DNA from: Sinotaia quadrata
Taxonomy: Eukaryota > Mollusca > Gastropoda > Architaenioglossa > Viviparidae
Direction: 5' to 3'
Assembly (NCBI GenBank): GCA_028829895.1
Contig: CM054180.1
Coordinates: 97,896,135-97,960,134 of the forward strand
Length of the DNA stretch: 64,000 bases
Shown here in pieces: positions 63,156 to 63,864 of this stretch; position 1 is the stretch's first letter, and each line of letters starts with the position of its first letter. The position numbers and the translations under genes were made by a program. The notes under the pieces were generated by a model. The model made no database searches and was not told the origin of the DNA. It saw nothing but the letters and a program-made list of their open reading frames with translations.

Positions 63156-63724
63156 TCTACTACGATCATATGAATGTTCCTGTTTTTCATTTATATTAAC
63201 AGTTCTGAATTACTCAACATTACTTGCAGCATTTAATTTGCTACTTTCTTTAGAGTGTTTTTAGTGTTTCTTCTAATCAGGCTATGAGATATAGTAATAA
63301 GCACATCACACCCAGCATTTTGGCTTTTGGGAGGGTAATTAAGAACTGGTCACTTAATACAGGTGGGTTGAGTGACTTTTCCTACCTGTCTTCAGTGTGC
63401 ACTTAATACAGGCGGGTTGAGTGACCTTTCCTACTATCTTTAATGTGCACTTAATACAGGCAGGTTGAGTGACTTTTCCTACCTATCTTCAGTGTGCACT
63501 TAATACAGTCGGGTTGAATGACTTTTCCTACCTATCTTCAGTTGTGCATTGTGCAGGAGGAAGGATTAGCTGGAACAGGACAGCTACTGAAGCCCCACCC
63601 TACTCACCCACCTCCTGACATGTCACCATTCTTTTTAAGACAGTATGTCAAATGTCATGCAAATGATGTGTTTGAGGACTACCCACAGCTTCTGACAGAG
63701 ATGGTGTTGAGGCTGCCATATCAA
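3354..63724 (+). CDS. UBR4: UBR4 (E3 ubiquitin-protein ligase UBR4/p600), internal part of gene, 53 exons
   Basis: UBR4 is a giant N-recognin: its UBR box binds destabilising N-terminal residues, and the full protein, known to work with KCMF1 and calmodulin, marks clients with ubiquitin for degradation. Identity rests on near-identical blocks to the human protein as I remember it: [20 protein letters not shown] in the UBR box, [83 protein letters not shown] and [12 protein letters not shown]. All 53 exons have AG/GT borders and matching phases and join into one open frame of 7,571 nt (about 2,524 residues). Order: helical repeats (window residues 1-910), acidic linker and UBR box (about 985-1055), propeller-like region (1177-1650), beta-sandwich-like segment (1652-1795), helical part (1796-2060), acidic/Ser-rich linker (2061-2322), helical part (2323-2524). 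Start codon, stop codon and the C-terminal catalytic module are outside the window. Exons are listed one by one below; residue numbers count from the first exon here. Confidence 0.97.
3651..4370. mobile_element. candidate non-autonomous DNA transposon with terminal inverted repeats
   Basis: The left end tttaaggccacactactgca and the right end (4338-4370; reverse complement ttttaaggcctcagatggca) match imperfectly: TTTAAGGCC, then a shared GCACG, then CC. About 720 bp of AT-rich DNA with no open frame lies between. Superfamily unknown; a TTAA-like border is suggestive only. Confidence 0.4.
4925..5198 (+). CDS. UBR4: UBR4 exon 2
   Basis: 274 bp, phase 0 to 1. Starts [10 protein letters not shown] and carries [20 protein letters not shown] and [17 protein letters not shown], matching human QQLGVAPFSEGPWPLYIHPQ and KVWDRFLSTMKQNAL. 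The acceptor is the less common AAG. The downstream intron (5199-5705) has nothing recognisable. Confidence 0.95.
5706..5829 (+). CDS. UBR4: UBR4 exon 3
   Basis: 124 bp, phase 1 to 2. [20 protein letters not shown] matches human DLNVEHLQLLLLIFHNFTET. Helical-repeat region. The downstream intron (5830-6814) is AT-rich with nothing recognised. Confidence 0.96.
6815..7065 (+). CDS. UBR4: UBR4 exon 4
   Basis: 251 bp, phase 2 to 1. [20 protein letters not shown] and [20 protein letters not shown] match the human RFVPLILARLLLIFDYLLHQ block and [18 protein letters not shown] matches human EVEENWSKHF. Downstream intron 7066-8317: AT-rich, nothing recognised. Confidence 0.95.
8318..8397 (+). CDS. UBR4: UBR4 exon 5
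   Basis: 80 bp, phase 1 to 0. [20 protein letters not shown] aligns with human VPHPRFYCVLSPEASEDDLN. Acceptor ttatag, donor TTG|gttagt. The downstream intron (8398-9691) holds a TG microsatellite at about 9341-9395. Confidence 0.88.
9341..9395. repeat. TG microsatellite
   Basis: About 14 uninterrupted TG units followed by mixed TG/CG alternation, inside the intron between exons 5 and 6. Confidence 0.9.
9692..9814 (+). CDS. UBR4: UBR4 exon 6
   Basis: 123 bp, phase 0 to 0. [20 protein letters not shown] and [15 protein letters not shown] follow human CDVLFSKLVKYDELYAALTA and LLAAGSQLDTVRRK. Acceptor ends AAG. Downstream intron 9815-10120: nothing recognised. Confidence 0.94.
10121..10309 (+). 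CDS. UBR4: UBR4 exon 7
   Basis: 189 bp, phase 0 to 0. [20 protein letters not shown] and [13 protein letters not shown] match human LQYYFLILWRILGILPPS and CDILHTLRWSSRL. Downstream intron 10310-11690 holds a minisatellite (10891-11053). Confidence 0.97.
10891..11053. repeat. minisatellite, about 33-bp unit, 5 copies
   Basis: Five diverged copies of a unit like gatgcataatccagttaatctaatagactcac between exons 7 and 8. No open frame of note. Confidence 0.85.
11691..11813 (+). CDS. UBR4: UBR4 exon 8
   Basis: 123 bp, phase 0 to 0. [20 protein letters not shown] corresponds to human DHLIKQGMKAEHASSLLELA. Downstream intron 11814-12182: nothing recognised. Confidence 0.95.
12183..12311 (+). CDS. UBR4: UBR4 exon 9
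   Basis: 129 bp, phase 0 to 0. [20 protein letters not shown] matches human IPSLQSIYTLDAAISKVQVS. Ends LDDAFC|gtaagt. Downstream intron 12312-12918: nothing recognised. Confidence 0.95.
12919..13010 (+). CDS. UBR4: UBR4 exon 10
   Basis: 92 bp, phase 0 to 2. [20 protein letters not shown] corresponds to human EITKNLLPATLQLIDTYASF. Downstream intron 13011-13526 has a short AT palindrome near 13420-13445 and nothing else notable. Confidence 0.93.
13527..13746 (+). CDS. UBR4: UBR4 exon 11
   Basis: 220 bp, phase 2 to 0. [20 protein letters not shown] and [13 protein letters not shown] match human VLAIGSSRCKANTLGPTLVQ and NTNEFPNIGSW. Donor TGG|gttagc. Downstream intron is short (13747-14018). 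Confidence 0.96.
14019..14100 (+). CDS. UBR4: UBR4 exon 12
   Basis: 82 bp, phase 0 to 1. [20 protein letters not shown] is close to human [20 protein letters not shown]. Downstream intron 14101-14637: near-duplicate AT-rich segments at about 14385-14490, otherwise nothing. Confidence 0.97.
14638..14716 (+). CDS. UBR4: UBR4 exon 13
   Basis: 79 bp, phase 1 to 2. [20 protein letters not shown] lines up with human SQSLPLAASLKHTLLSLVRL. The downstream intron (14717-16590) is 1.9 kb with nothing I can identify. Confidence 0.9.
16591..16681 (+). CDS. UBR4: UBR4 exon 14
   Basis: 91 bp, phase 2 to 0. [18 protein letters not shown] corresponds to human VIRTLLPLLLESSTESVAEI. Donor CCA|gtgagt. The downstream intron (16682-17616) contains a hAT-type MITE. 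Confidence 0.92.
16758..16928. mobile_element. hAT-type MITE with 8-bp target-site duplication
   Basis: 171 bp starting CAGGGTTTTTCCATTGGGGT and ending GGTTGAGAAAGGCTG, whose reverse complement starts CAGCCTTTCTCAACC. These are hAT-like inverted ends. Flanks are tactaact (16750-16757) and cactaact (16929-16936), an 8-bp duplication with one mismatch, as expected for hAT. Internal text (ggggttctgcagagccc, agggttcctccag) is of the kind common in non-autonomous hAT elements. No coding capacity. Confidence 0.8.
17617..17738 (+). CDS. UBR4: UBR4 exon 15
   Basis: 122 bp, phase 0 to 2. [20 protein letters not shown] then [18 protein letters not shown] match human LERILGPAESDEFLARVYEK and NILANHADPN. 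Downstream intron 17739-18213: nothing recognised. Confidence 0.96.
18214..18320 (+). CDS. UBR4: UBR4 exon 16
   Basis: 107 bp, phase 2 to 1. [20 protein letters not shown] matches human SGLDESILEECLQYLEKQLE. Acceptor is AAG with a poor pyrimidine tract. The downstream intron (18321-21236, 2.9 kb) holds a minisatellite and dispersed-repeat copies. Confidence 0.94.
18862..18950 (+). repeat. dispersed repeat family, copy A
   Basis: Core tggtttgagaagcaagcctg, then tgtttttt...gtagacacatggaccagtagaaaacc. The same core occurs at about 19798-19890 and 29127-29220. A dispersed interspersed repeat of unknown class, not tandem. Confidence 0.7.
19065..19322. repeat. minisatellite, about 32-bp unit, 8 copies
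   Basis: Copies of actttcttgcatttgtaatg followed by tgtgtgactgtt. Minus-strand open frames here (repeated [14 protein letters not shown]) come from the repeat and are not a gene. Confidence 0.9.
19798..19890 (+). repeat. dispersed repeat family, copy B
   Basis: ttggtttgagaagcaatcct continuing gtgttttttggtgtaaacac and accagtagaaaacc; see copies A and C. A further fragment (about 20083-20150, tacaatatttacctgacc) matches the upstream part of copy C. Confidence 0.7.
21237..21332 (+). CDS. UBR4: UBR4 exon 17
   Basis: 96 bp, phase 1 to 1. [20 protein letters not shown] and [11 protein letters not shown] match human NRVLKFFTKLFQL. Acceptor ends GAAG. The downstream intron (21333-22400) carries a MITE-like inverted repeat. 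Confidence 0.95.
22015..22177. mobile_element. MITE-like element with about 32-bp terminal inverted repeats
   Basis: Left end AAGGACTTACTTGACCCAGG TAAGTGTGTC and the reverse complement of the right end (AAGGATTTACATGACTCCGG TAAGTGTGTC) differ at only about five positions. About 100 bp lie between and no open frame matters. No clear target-site duplication, so the class is open. As RNA it would fold into a long hairpin. Confidence 0.65.
22401..22519 (+). CDS. UBR4: UBR4 exon 18
   Basis: 119 bp, phase 1 to 0. [20 protein letters not shown] and [10 protein letters not shown] correspond to human LHLCGSLAQLACVEPVRLQA and WLTRMTTSPP. The end of this exon and its donor (AAAG|gtaaaa) are repeated in tandem in the intron. 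The intron (22520-24442) also holds three more minisatellites. Confidence 0.94.
22494..22757 (+). repeat. tandem duplication of exon 18 end plus its 5' splice site, 4 copies
   Basis: The unit tgaacaagatctttcgatca ccaaag|gtaaaatagca... starts at 22494 (real exon end), 22573, 22639 and 22719, spacings 79, 66 and 80 bp. The donor GT is kept at 22520 (real), 22598 and 22665. The fourth copy has GC at 22745. Reading past the real donor gives GTA AAA TAG, an immediate in-frame stop, so use of the decoys would truncate the protein. Confidence 0.9.
22917..23140. repeat. minisatellite, about 57-bp unit, 4 copies
   Basis: Copies of caccattaatctaatttaca ttat...ggaacctccaagaaa in the intron after exon 18. 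Confidence 0.85.
23168..23350. repeat. minisatellite, about 54-bp unit, 4 copies
   Basis: Copies of ttttcttgacatattttctc catttgactgcatcatagatgtc. Directly follows the previous array. Confidence 0.85.
23412..23660. repeat. minisatellite, about 67-bp unit, 4 copies
   Basis: Copies of ttcagtctcagaacagttat atatcagatagactttctaatagtgaatttc. A diverged further copy lies at about 24325-24395. 23660-24320 shows nothing else. Confidence 0.8.
24443..24528 (+). CDS. UBR4: UBR4 exon 19
   Basis: 86 bp, phase 0 to 2. [20 protein letters not shown] corresponds to human LDVIQENRQLLQLLTTYIVR. The downstream intron (24529-25898) is AT-rich and ends in a minisatellite. Confidence 0.94.
25650..25856. repeat. 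minisatellite, 35-bp unit, 6 copies, dimer-like order
   Basis: Copies of tactagtttgacataacttg aagacatgaaatatg. Units end alternately in aaatatg and aaagatg, and copies 4 and 6 share the same body, hinting at growth by dimers. The array stops only 42 bp before exon 20. Confidence 0.9.
25899..26152 (+). CDS. UBR4: UBR4 exon 20
   Basis: 254 bp, phase 2 to 1. [20 protein letters not shown] and [20 protein letters not shown] match human TGFPELMVVMATLASAGQGA and GHLQLHNAAVDWLSRCKKYL. Acceptor ttttaag. The downstream intron (26153-27715) carries a short minisatellite and is otherwise featureless. Confidence 0.97.
26258..26380. repeat. minisatellite, 39-bp unit, 3 copies
   Basis: Nearly identical copies of attgtgattttaagtaatta tgactacccaacttactat at 26258, 26297 and 26336. 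High identity suggests recent growth. Confidence 0.9.
27716..27986 (+). CDS. UBR4: UBR4 exon 21 (acidic linker and start of UBR box)
   Basis: 271 bp, phase 1 to 2. [20 protein letters not shown], then the acidic [20 protein letters not shown], then [17 protein letters not shown], the opening of the UBR-type zinc finger. Both the acidic DWVEELAVEEEDSQAEDSDE run and the UBR start are almost the same in human. The downstream intron (27987-30250) holds dispersed-repeat copy C and a hairpin. Confidence 0.98.
29127..29220 (+). repeat. dispersed repeat family, copy C
   Basis: tggtttgagaagcaagcctg then tgttttggtgtaaacacatg and gaccagtagagaaccc. Its upstream part (29073-29135) resembles 20083-20150, so the full repeat is probably 150 bp or longer. 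Confidence 0.7.
29601..29657. repeat. near-perfect intronic hairpin, 22-bp stem, 12-nt loop
   Basis: GCAAAACTAAAAGGGAACCA TTC pairs with GAATGGTTCCCTTTAGTTTTGC, leaving one bulged A, with loop tctggttagcag. Pairing stops sharply at both ends. Size fits a mirror-type replication quasi-palindrome or a small miRNA-like hairpin; nothing proves expression. Confidence 0.85.
30251..30398 (+). CDS. UBR4: UBR4 exon 22 (core of UBR-type zinc finger)
   Basis: 148 bp, phase 2 to 0. [40 protein letters not shown] and GAKEDGSCK carry the Cys/His zinc ligands of the UBR box, which reads N-degrons. Nearly identical to human ([20 protein letters not shown]). Every ligand visible in the human segment is kept. 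Downstream intron (30399-30685) is short and plain. Confidence 0.99.
30686..30892 (+). CDS. UBR4: UBR4 exon 23 (end of UBR box, variable linker)
   Basis: 207 bp, phase 0 to 0. ALVKRT closes the UBR box. Then a poorly conserved polar linker ([20 protein letters not shown]) takes the place of the human serine-rich one. Ends LLHQIE|gttggg. The downstream intron (30893-32790) carries the piggyBac remnant and two tandem arrays. Confidence 0.93.
31051..31880 (+). mobile_element. piggyBac-like transposon remnant, 5' end and broken transposase start
   Basis: The left border TTAACCCTTTACTGGGCAGA fits a piggyBac TTAA target plus a CCCTTT-type end, followed by a subterminal repeat (tgaaagcggccata twice, about 31076 and 31110). 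A transposase-like frame starts at ATG 31292 ([16 protein letters not shown], acidic N-terminus, stop at about 31484). It resumes as [20 protein letters not shown] near 31620 and, after a frameshift, [20 protein letters not shown] and [12 protein letters not shown], which are DDE_Tnp_1_7/PGBD-type motifs. The catalytic core and right end are absent, so it is truncated and inactive. Confidence 0.75.
32412..32560. repeat. short tandem duplication, about 63-bp unit
   Basis: gaatggtaaccattttatag tcacaaaggcacta...ccatatatattctatt occurs twice plus a partial third copy, directly before the exon 24 acceptor array. Confidence 0.85.
32558..32814 (+). repeat. tandem duplication of exon 24 start plus its 3' splice site, 4 acceptor copies
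   Basis: Unit: atagtgtagtttatttgcca tgtcttgcttacag joined to a copy of the exon start (gaagtcagacata...gctggagattctt). Acceptor AGs end at 32612, 32676, 32733 and 32790 (the last is real), spacings 64, 57 and 57 bp. The exon 24 sequence gtgcagatagtgctggagat is also echoed at 32557. The three decoys lead to stops: 32613 gives GAG AAA TCA ... GTG TAG, while 32677 and 32734 give AAG TCA TAG. Confidence 0.9.
32791..32964 (+). CDS. UBR4: UBR4 exon 24
   Basis: 174 bp, phase 0 to 0. [20 protein letters not shown] and [16 protein letters not shown] match human LDMLNFLMDAIQTNFQQASA and GSSSRAQQALSELHTV; ends TTSDQLM. The downstream intron (32965-35255, 2.3 kb) holds a small repeat (33131-33216). Confidence 0.96.
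33131..33216. repeat. minisatellite, about 29-bp unit, 3 copies
   Basis: Copies of taagttacaagaaaattgag ctatt. Rest of this intron (33217-35255): AT-rich, nothing recognised. Confidence 0.8.
35256..35507 (+). CDS. UBR4: UBR4 exon 25
   Basis: 252 bp, phase 0 to 0, one of the most conserved exons. [40 protein letters not shown] and [20 protein letters not shown] are almost the same as human. Start of the propeller-like region after the UBR box. The downstream intron is largely a minisatellite. Confidence 0.99.
35690..36084. repeat. minisatellite, 39-45-bp unit, about 9.5 copies
   Basis: Copies of attgttattgttactctgaa tctgtatgtaaaattgtatg. Two neighbouring copies share the variant tttacttcgaatatgtatat. 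It ends 47 bp before exon 26. Confidence 0.92.
36132..36221 (+). CDS. UBR4: UBR4 exon 26
   Basis: 90 bp, phase 0 to 0. [20 protein letters not shown] and [10 protein letters not shown] match human RLASAPVPFTVLSLTGNPCK and EDYLAVCGLK. The downstream intron (36222-38284) has a perfect hairpin near its donor and nothing else recognised. Confidence 0.98.
36270..36333. repeat. perfect 24-bp inverted repeat, 16-nt loop, near exon 26 donor
   Basis: ATTTAATTCAGTAAACTGAG AACA (36270-36293) is exactly complementary to 36310-36333. The loop text (tacaagtttagaga) is partly repeated just after the right arm (tataagtttagagatt). The hairpin starts 48 bp downstream of the exon 26 donor. Perfect pairing implies recent origin or constraint. 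Confidence 0.92.
38285..38377 (+). CDS. UBR4: UBR4 exon 27
   Basis: 93 bp, phase 0 to 0. [20 protein letters not shown] and [11 protein letters not shown] match human [20 protein letters not shown] and [11 protein letters not shown]. Acceptor attaag. Downstream intron 38378-39169: nothing recognised. Confidence 0.98.
39170..39229 (+). CDS. UBR4: UBR4 exon 28
   Basis: 60 bp, 20 codons: [20 protein letters not shown], the same as the human stretch. Very short introns on its right side (39230-39414). Confidence 0.98.
39415..39639 (+). CDS. UBR4: UBR4 exon 29
   Basis: 225 bp, phase 0 to 0. [37 protein letters not shown] and [17 protein letters not shown] match human IYDLCVDALSPTFYFLLPSS and GPFYVTNVLEINHEDLK. 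Propeller-like blades. Downstream intron 39640-39954: nothing recognised. Confidence 0.98.
39955..40039 (+). CDS. UBR4: UBR4 exon 30
   Basis: 85 bp, phase 0 to 1. [20 protein letters not shown] matches human [20 protein letters not shown]; ends FSYAQG. Downstream intron 40040-40427: nothing recognised. Confidence 0.98.
40428..40500 (+). CDS. UBR4: UBR4 exon 31
   Basis: 73 bp, phase 1 to 2. [20 protein letters not shown] matches human GKSFAATISRTTLEVLQLFP. The donor aaatg|gtattg is weak at +4 to +6. The downstream intron (40501-41958) is dominated by a minisatellite. Confidence 0.93.
40740..41300. repeat. minisatellite, about 36-bp unit, about 15 copies
   Basis: Copies of ctcacctaatcacagctttg catactagcatatcttg. 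The middle (about 40790-41010) is nearly uniform and the flanks decay, as in an array that grows from its centre. Intron between exons 31 and 32. Confidence 0.93.
41959..42139 (+). CDS. UBR4: UBR4 exon 32
   Basis: 181 bp, phase 2 to 0. The exon 31/32 junction codes KCSNGGSK where human has [28 protein letters not shown] matches human MVKPDTFLIQEIKTLPAKAK. Downstream intron 42140-42743: nothing recognised. Confidence 0.97.
42744..42791 (+). CDS. UBR4: UBR4 exon 33 (48-bp small exon)
   Basis: 16 codons: [15 protein letters not shown], human IQDMVAIRHTACNEQ. Followed by an intron (42792-44407) whose last third is a minisatellite. Confidence 0.95.
43960..44391. repeat. minisatellite, about 31-bp unit, about 13 copies, touching exon 34 acceptor
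   Basis: Copies of ccttaagttatgatgaggta tgttaaaatat. The array runs to 17 bp before exon 34, leaving only accttattttgtccatcag as the unique acceptor region. The branch-point zone must therefore lie inside repeat copies (inference). Confidence 0.92.
44408..44564 (+). CDS. UBR4: UBR4 exon 34
   Basis: 157 bp, phase 0 to 1. [20 protein letters not shown] is the same as human. Then [20 protein letters not shown] and a basic KKKKTTKS run. The downstream intron (44565-45118) holds a 110-bp duplication. Confidence 0.98.
44764..45030. repeat. tandem repeat, about 110-bp unit, 2.4 copies
   Basis: Diverged copies of attatacaggcacatctaac tttgatttgttgaa...cacatttcatatcaaatgaaaacacccc. Confidence 0.8.
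45119..45189 (+). CDS. UBR4: UBR4 exon 35
   Basis: 71 bp, phase 1 to 0. [20 protein letters not shown] matches human SQVTFPIDFFEHNQQLTDVE. Downstream intron 45190-45823: AT-rich, nothing recognised. Confidence 0.97.
45824..45913 (+). CDS. UBR4: UBR4 exon 36
   Basis: 90 bp, phase 0 to 0. [20 protein letters not shown] and [10 protein letters not shown] match human [20 protein letters not shown]. Downstream intron 45914-47064: nothing recognised. Confidence 0.98.
47065..47196 (+). CDS. UBR4: UBR4 exon 37 (beta-sandwich-like segment)
   Basis: 132 bp, phase 0 to 0. [20 protein letters not shown] and [17 protein letters not shown] match human PGGFTIEISNNNSTMVMTGM and RAPSYIEIFGRTMQ. The pattern, continuing in exons 38-39, looks like a discoidin/APC10-type sandwich (inference). 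Acceptor ttaaag. Downstream intron 47197-48460: nothing recognised. Confidence 0.97.
48461..48545 (+). CDS. UBR4: UBR4 exon 38
   Basis: 85 bp, phase 0 to 1. [20 protein letters not shown] is near human LNLSRSRWFDFPFTREEALQ; ends ADKKVTLF. Downstream intron 48546-48838: nothing recognised. Confidence 0.98.
48839..49055 (+). CDS. UBR4: UBR4 exon 39
   Basis: 217 bp, phase 1 to 2. [20 protein letters not shown] and [13 protein letters not shown] match human GASVDPAGVTMIDAVKIYGK and FGWPDEPPEEFPS. A Pro/Ala-rich tail ([13 protein letters not shown]) is poorly conserved. The downstream intron (49056-50480) has a short tandem repeat. Confidence 0.97.
50190..50300. repeat. short tandem repeat, about 50-bp unit, 2-3 copies
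   Basis: Copies of tcagcttggttgtacatgat gaaacagatagtgatatgc in the intron before exon 40. Confidence 0.75.
50481..50568 (+). CDS. UBR4: UBR4 exon 40
   Basis: 88 bp, phase 2 to 0. [20 protein letters not shown] corresponds to human RLVVSSLEALESCFAVGPII. Downstream intron 50569-50819: nothing recognised. Confidence 0.92.
50820..50954 (+). CDS. UBR4: UBR4 exon 41
   Basis: 135 bp, phase 0 to 0. [20 protein letters not shown] and [20 protein letters not shown] match human NAAQELATLLLSLPAPASVQ and SKSLLASLHTSRSAYHSH. The downstream intron (50955-51320) has a short TA run near 51150. Confidence 0.97.
51321..51480 (+). CDS. UBR4: UBR4 exon 42
   Basis: 160 bp, phase 0 to 1. [20 protein letters not shown] matches human [20 protein letters not shown]; ends [12 protein letters not shown]. 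Acceptor tttcaag. Short downstream intron (51481-51774). Confidence 0.97.
51775..51957 (+). CDS. UBR4: UBR4 exon 43
   Basis: 183 bp, phase 1 to 1. [20 protein letters not shown] and [10 protein letters not shown] match human [20 protein letters not shown] and AFLAPACLPG. The acceptor gtcacacag has a weak pyrimidine tract. The downstream intron (51958-54839, 2.9 kb) has small duplications (about 52350-52440, 54391-54543). Confidence 0.96.
54391..54543. repeat. minisatellite, about 52-bp unit, 3 copies
   Basis: Copies of aataaaaatacatatttctt gaatacctgctgggtactccttgtgtgtgt. Remaining parts of this intron show no recognisable element. Confidence 0.88.
54840..54961 (+). CDS. UBR4: UBR4 exon 44
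   Basis: 122 bp, phase 1 to 0. [20 protein letters not shown] matches human [20 protein letters not shown]; ends [10 protein letters not shown]. Short downstream intron (54962-55120). Confidence 0.97.
55121..55229 (+). CDS. UBR4: UBR4 exon 45
   Basis: 109 bp, phase 0 to 1. [20 protein letters not shown] matches human [20 protein letters not shown], then the basic [11 protein letters not shown]. The donor CCAG|gtcaaa is the weakest in the gene by eye. Downstream intron 55230-56471: AT-rich, nothing recognised. Confidence 0.95.
56472..56674 (+). CDS. UBR4: UBR4 exon 46 (poly-Asp and Glu/Gly-rich linker)
   Basis: 203 bp, phase 1 to 0. Codes 11 Asp in a row, Asn, then 3 Asp (56486-56530, mostly GAT), and an acidic [20 protein letters not shown] run. 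Human has a shorter Asp run (DKDDDDDDDADEK) at this place. A disordered linker, prone to GAT repeat length change. The downstream intron (56675-57518) holds about three diverged copies of ctcatcttctcattattttt cttagagccttc (56760-57000). Confidence 0.95.
57519..57704 (+). CDS. UBR4: UBR4 exon 47 (UIM-like motif)
   Basis: 186 bp, phase 0 to 0. [20 protein letters not shown] then [10 protein letters not shown] match human [20 protein letters not shown] and LAIALSLQ. The acidic-Leu-Ala-x-x-Leu-Ser pattern is that of a ubiquitin-interacting motif (inference from motif only). Acceptor cttttaag. The downstream intron (57705-58377) holds a repeat. Confidence 0.97.
58068..58345. repeat. degenerate tandem repeat before exon 48, about 75-110-bp unit
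   Basis: Copies of ctatgctctttaagtttttg gaactaatcattg...ggccagt...caatagaaaatgtg. Each carries a tttaag that could act as a weak acceptor; the last (58332) is in frame with exon 48. Confidence 0.7.
58378..58612 (+). CDS. UBR4: UBR4 exon 48 (Ser/Gly-rich linker)
   Basis: 235 bp, phase 0 to 1. The start is set by the acceptor ttcctccctcaactcag and by the phase-0 need of exon 47. [16 protein letters not shown] then follows LSLQGE as human LSLQQDQQGSSSSALGLQSL does. [33 protein letters not shown] and [11 protein letters not shown] are nearly human. The AG at 58360 breaks the frame; the AG at 58332 would add 15 in-frame codons. The downstream intron (58613-60808) holds three repeats. Confidence 0.92.
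58822..59045 (+). repeat. 69-bp tandem repeat, 3.3 copies, with open frame
   Basis: Units start at 58822, 58891, 58960 and 59029, exactly 69 bp (23 codons) apart, coding [15 protein letters not shown] plus a variable tail. The frame stays open over the array (58813-59067). It is flanked by ttttaaag and by ggaa|gtaagc, which look like splice sites, but the phase does not fit UBR4 (see findings). Confidence 0.9.
59130..59250. repeat. tandem repeat, about 42-48-bp unit, 3 copies
   Basis: Copies of ttttgtaatttggcaaagtt tggtgctggttagcaaaca. Same intron as the 69-bp repeat; 59251-60411 shows nothing else. Confidence 0.82.
60412..60553. repeat. tandem duplication, about 72-bp unit, 2 copies
   Basis: cacaaagtgcttctcaagac aagtgaaatagacatgaaaaacaag...cagcc...taggtgaa occurs twice in a row. 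60554-60808: nothing recognised. Confidence 0.85.
60809..60968 (+). CDS. UBR4: UBR4 exon 49
   Basis: 160 bp, phase 1 to 2. [20 protein letters not shown] and an acidic [15 protein letters not shown] end. Human has [10 protein letters not shown] here. Disordered linker, poorly conserved after the first ten residues. Downstream intron 60969-61497: nothing recognised. Confidence 0.93.
61498..61702 (+). CDS. UBR4: UBR4 exon 50
   Basis: 205 bp, phase 2 to 0. [20 protein letters not shown] and [20 protein letters not shown] match human RLMLLERLLQTLPQLRNVGG and VRAIPYMQVILMLTTDLDGE. Return to ordered helical sequence. Downstream intron 61703-62218: nothing recognised. Confidence 0.98.
62219..62332 (+). 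CDS. UBR4: UBR4 exon 51
   Basis: 114 bp, phase 0 to 0. [20 protein letters not shown] matches human EVHLVVMRLLSVFMSRTKSG. Downstream intron 62333-62887: AT-rich, nothing recognised. Confidence 0.97.
62888..63004 (+). CDS. UBR4: UBR4 exon 52
   Basis: 117 bp, phase 0 to 0. [20 protein letters not shown] then [15 protein letters not shown] match human SSATAAALLSSGAVDYCLHV and LKSLLEYWKSQQNDE. The downstream intron (63005-63556) has a GA microsatellite and an acceptor-region minisatellite. Confidence 0.97.
63089..63152. repeat. poly-G run plus GA microsatellite
   Basis: About 11 G followed by about 26 uninterrupted GA units in the intron before exon 53. Probably length-variable. Confidence 0.95.
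63352..63541 (+). repeat. minisatellite of acceptor-like units before exon 53, 49-bp unit, 4 copies
   Basis: Units acttaatacaggtgggttga gtgacttttcctacctgtcttcagtgtgc start at 63352, 63401, 63449 and 63498. Each has a long pyrimidine tract and three of four end in cttcag (AGs at 63395, 63492, 63541), so they resemble repeated 3' splice sites. The last merges into the true acceptor region of exon 53. Confidence 0.9.
63557..63724 (+). CDS. UBR4: UBR4 exon 53 (last in window)
   Basis: 168 bp, phase 0 to 0. [40 protein letters not shown] and [10 protein letters not shown] match human [20 protein letters not shown] and [10 protein letters not shown]. The start at gtgcag|GAG fits the human length. 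The upstream cttcag (63541) would add five in-frame codons (LCIVQ). The next exon is beyond 64000. Confidence 0.95.
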
Positions 63725-63864
63725 GTGAGTTAGATGTTTTTTTAAAAAATGTCATGTGTAAACTATCTTTGTACATTCATGTTTCTTACCCAAATTGCCA
63801 ATAGTTCTAATGCAAGTTTCAATGCAACCAATATGCATAAGTTTTATAACACTTGTGAAATTGT

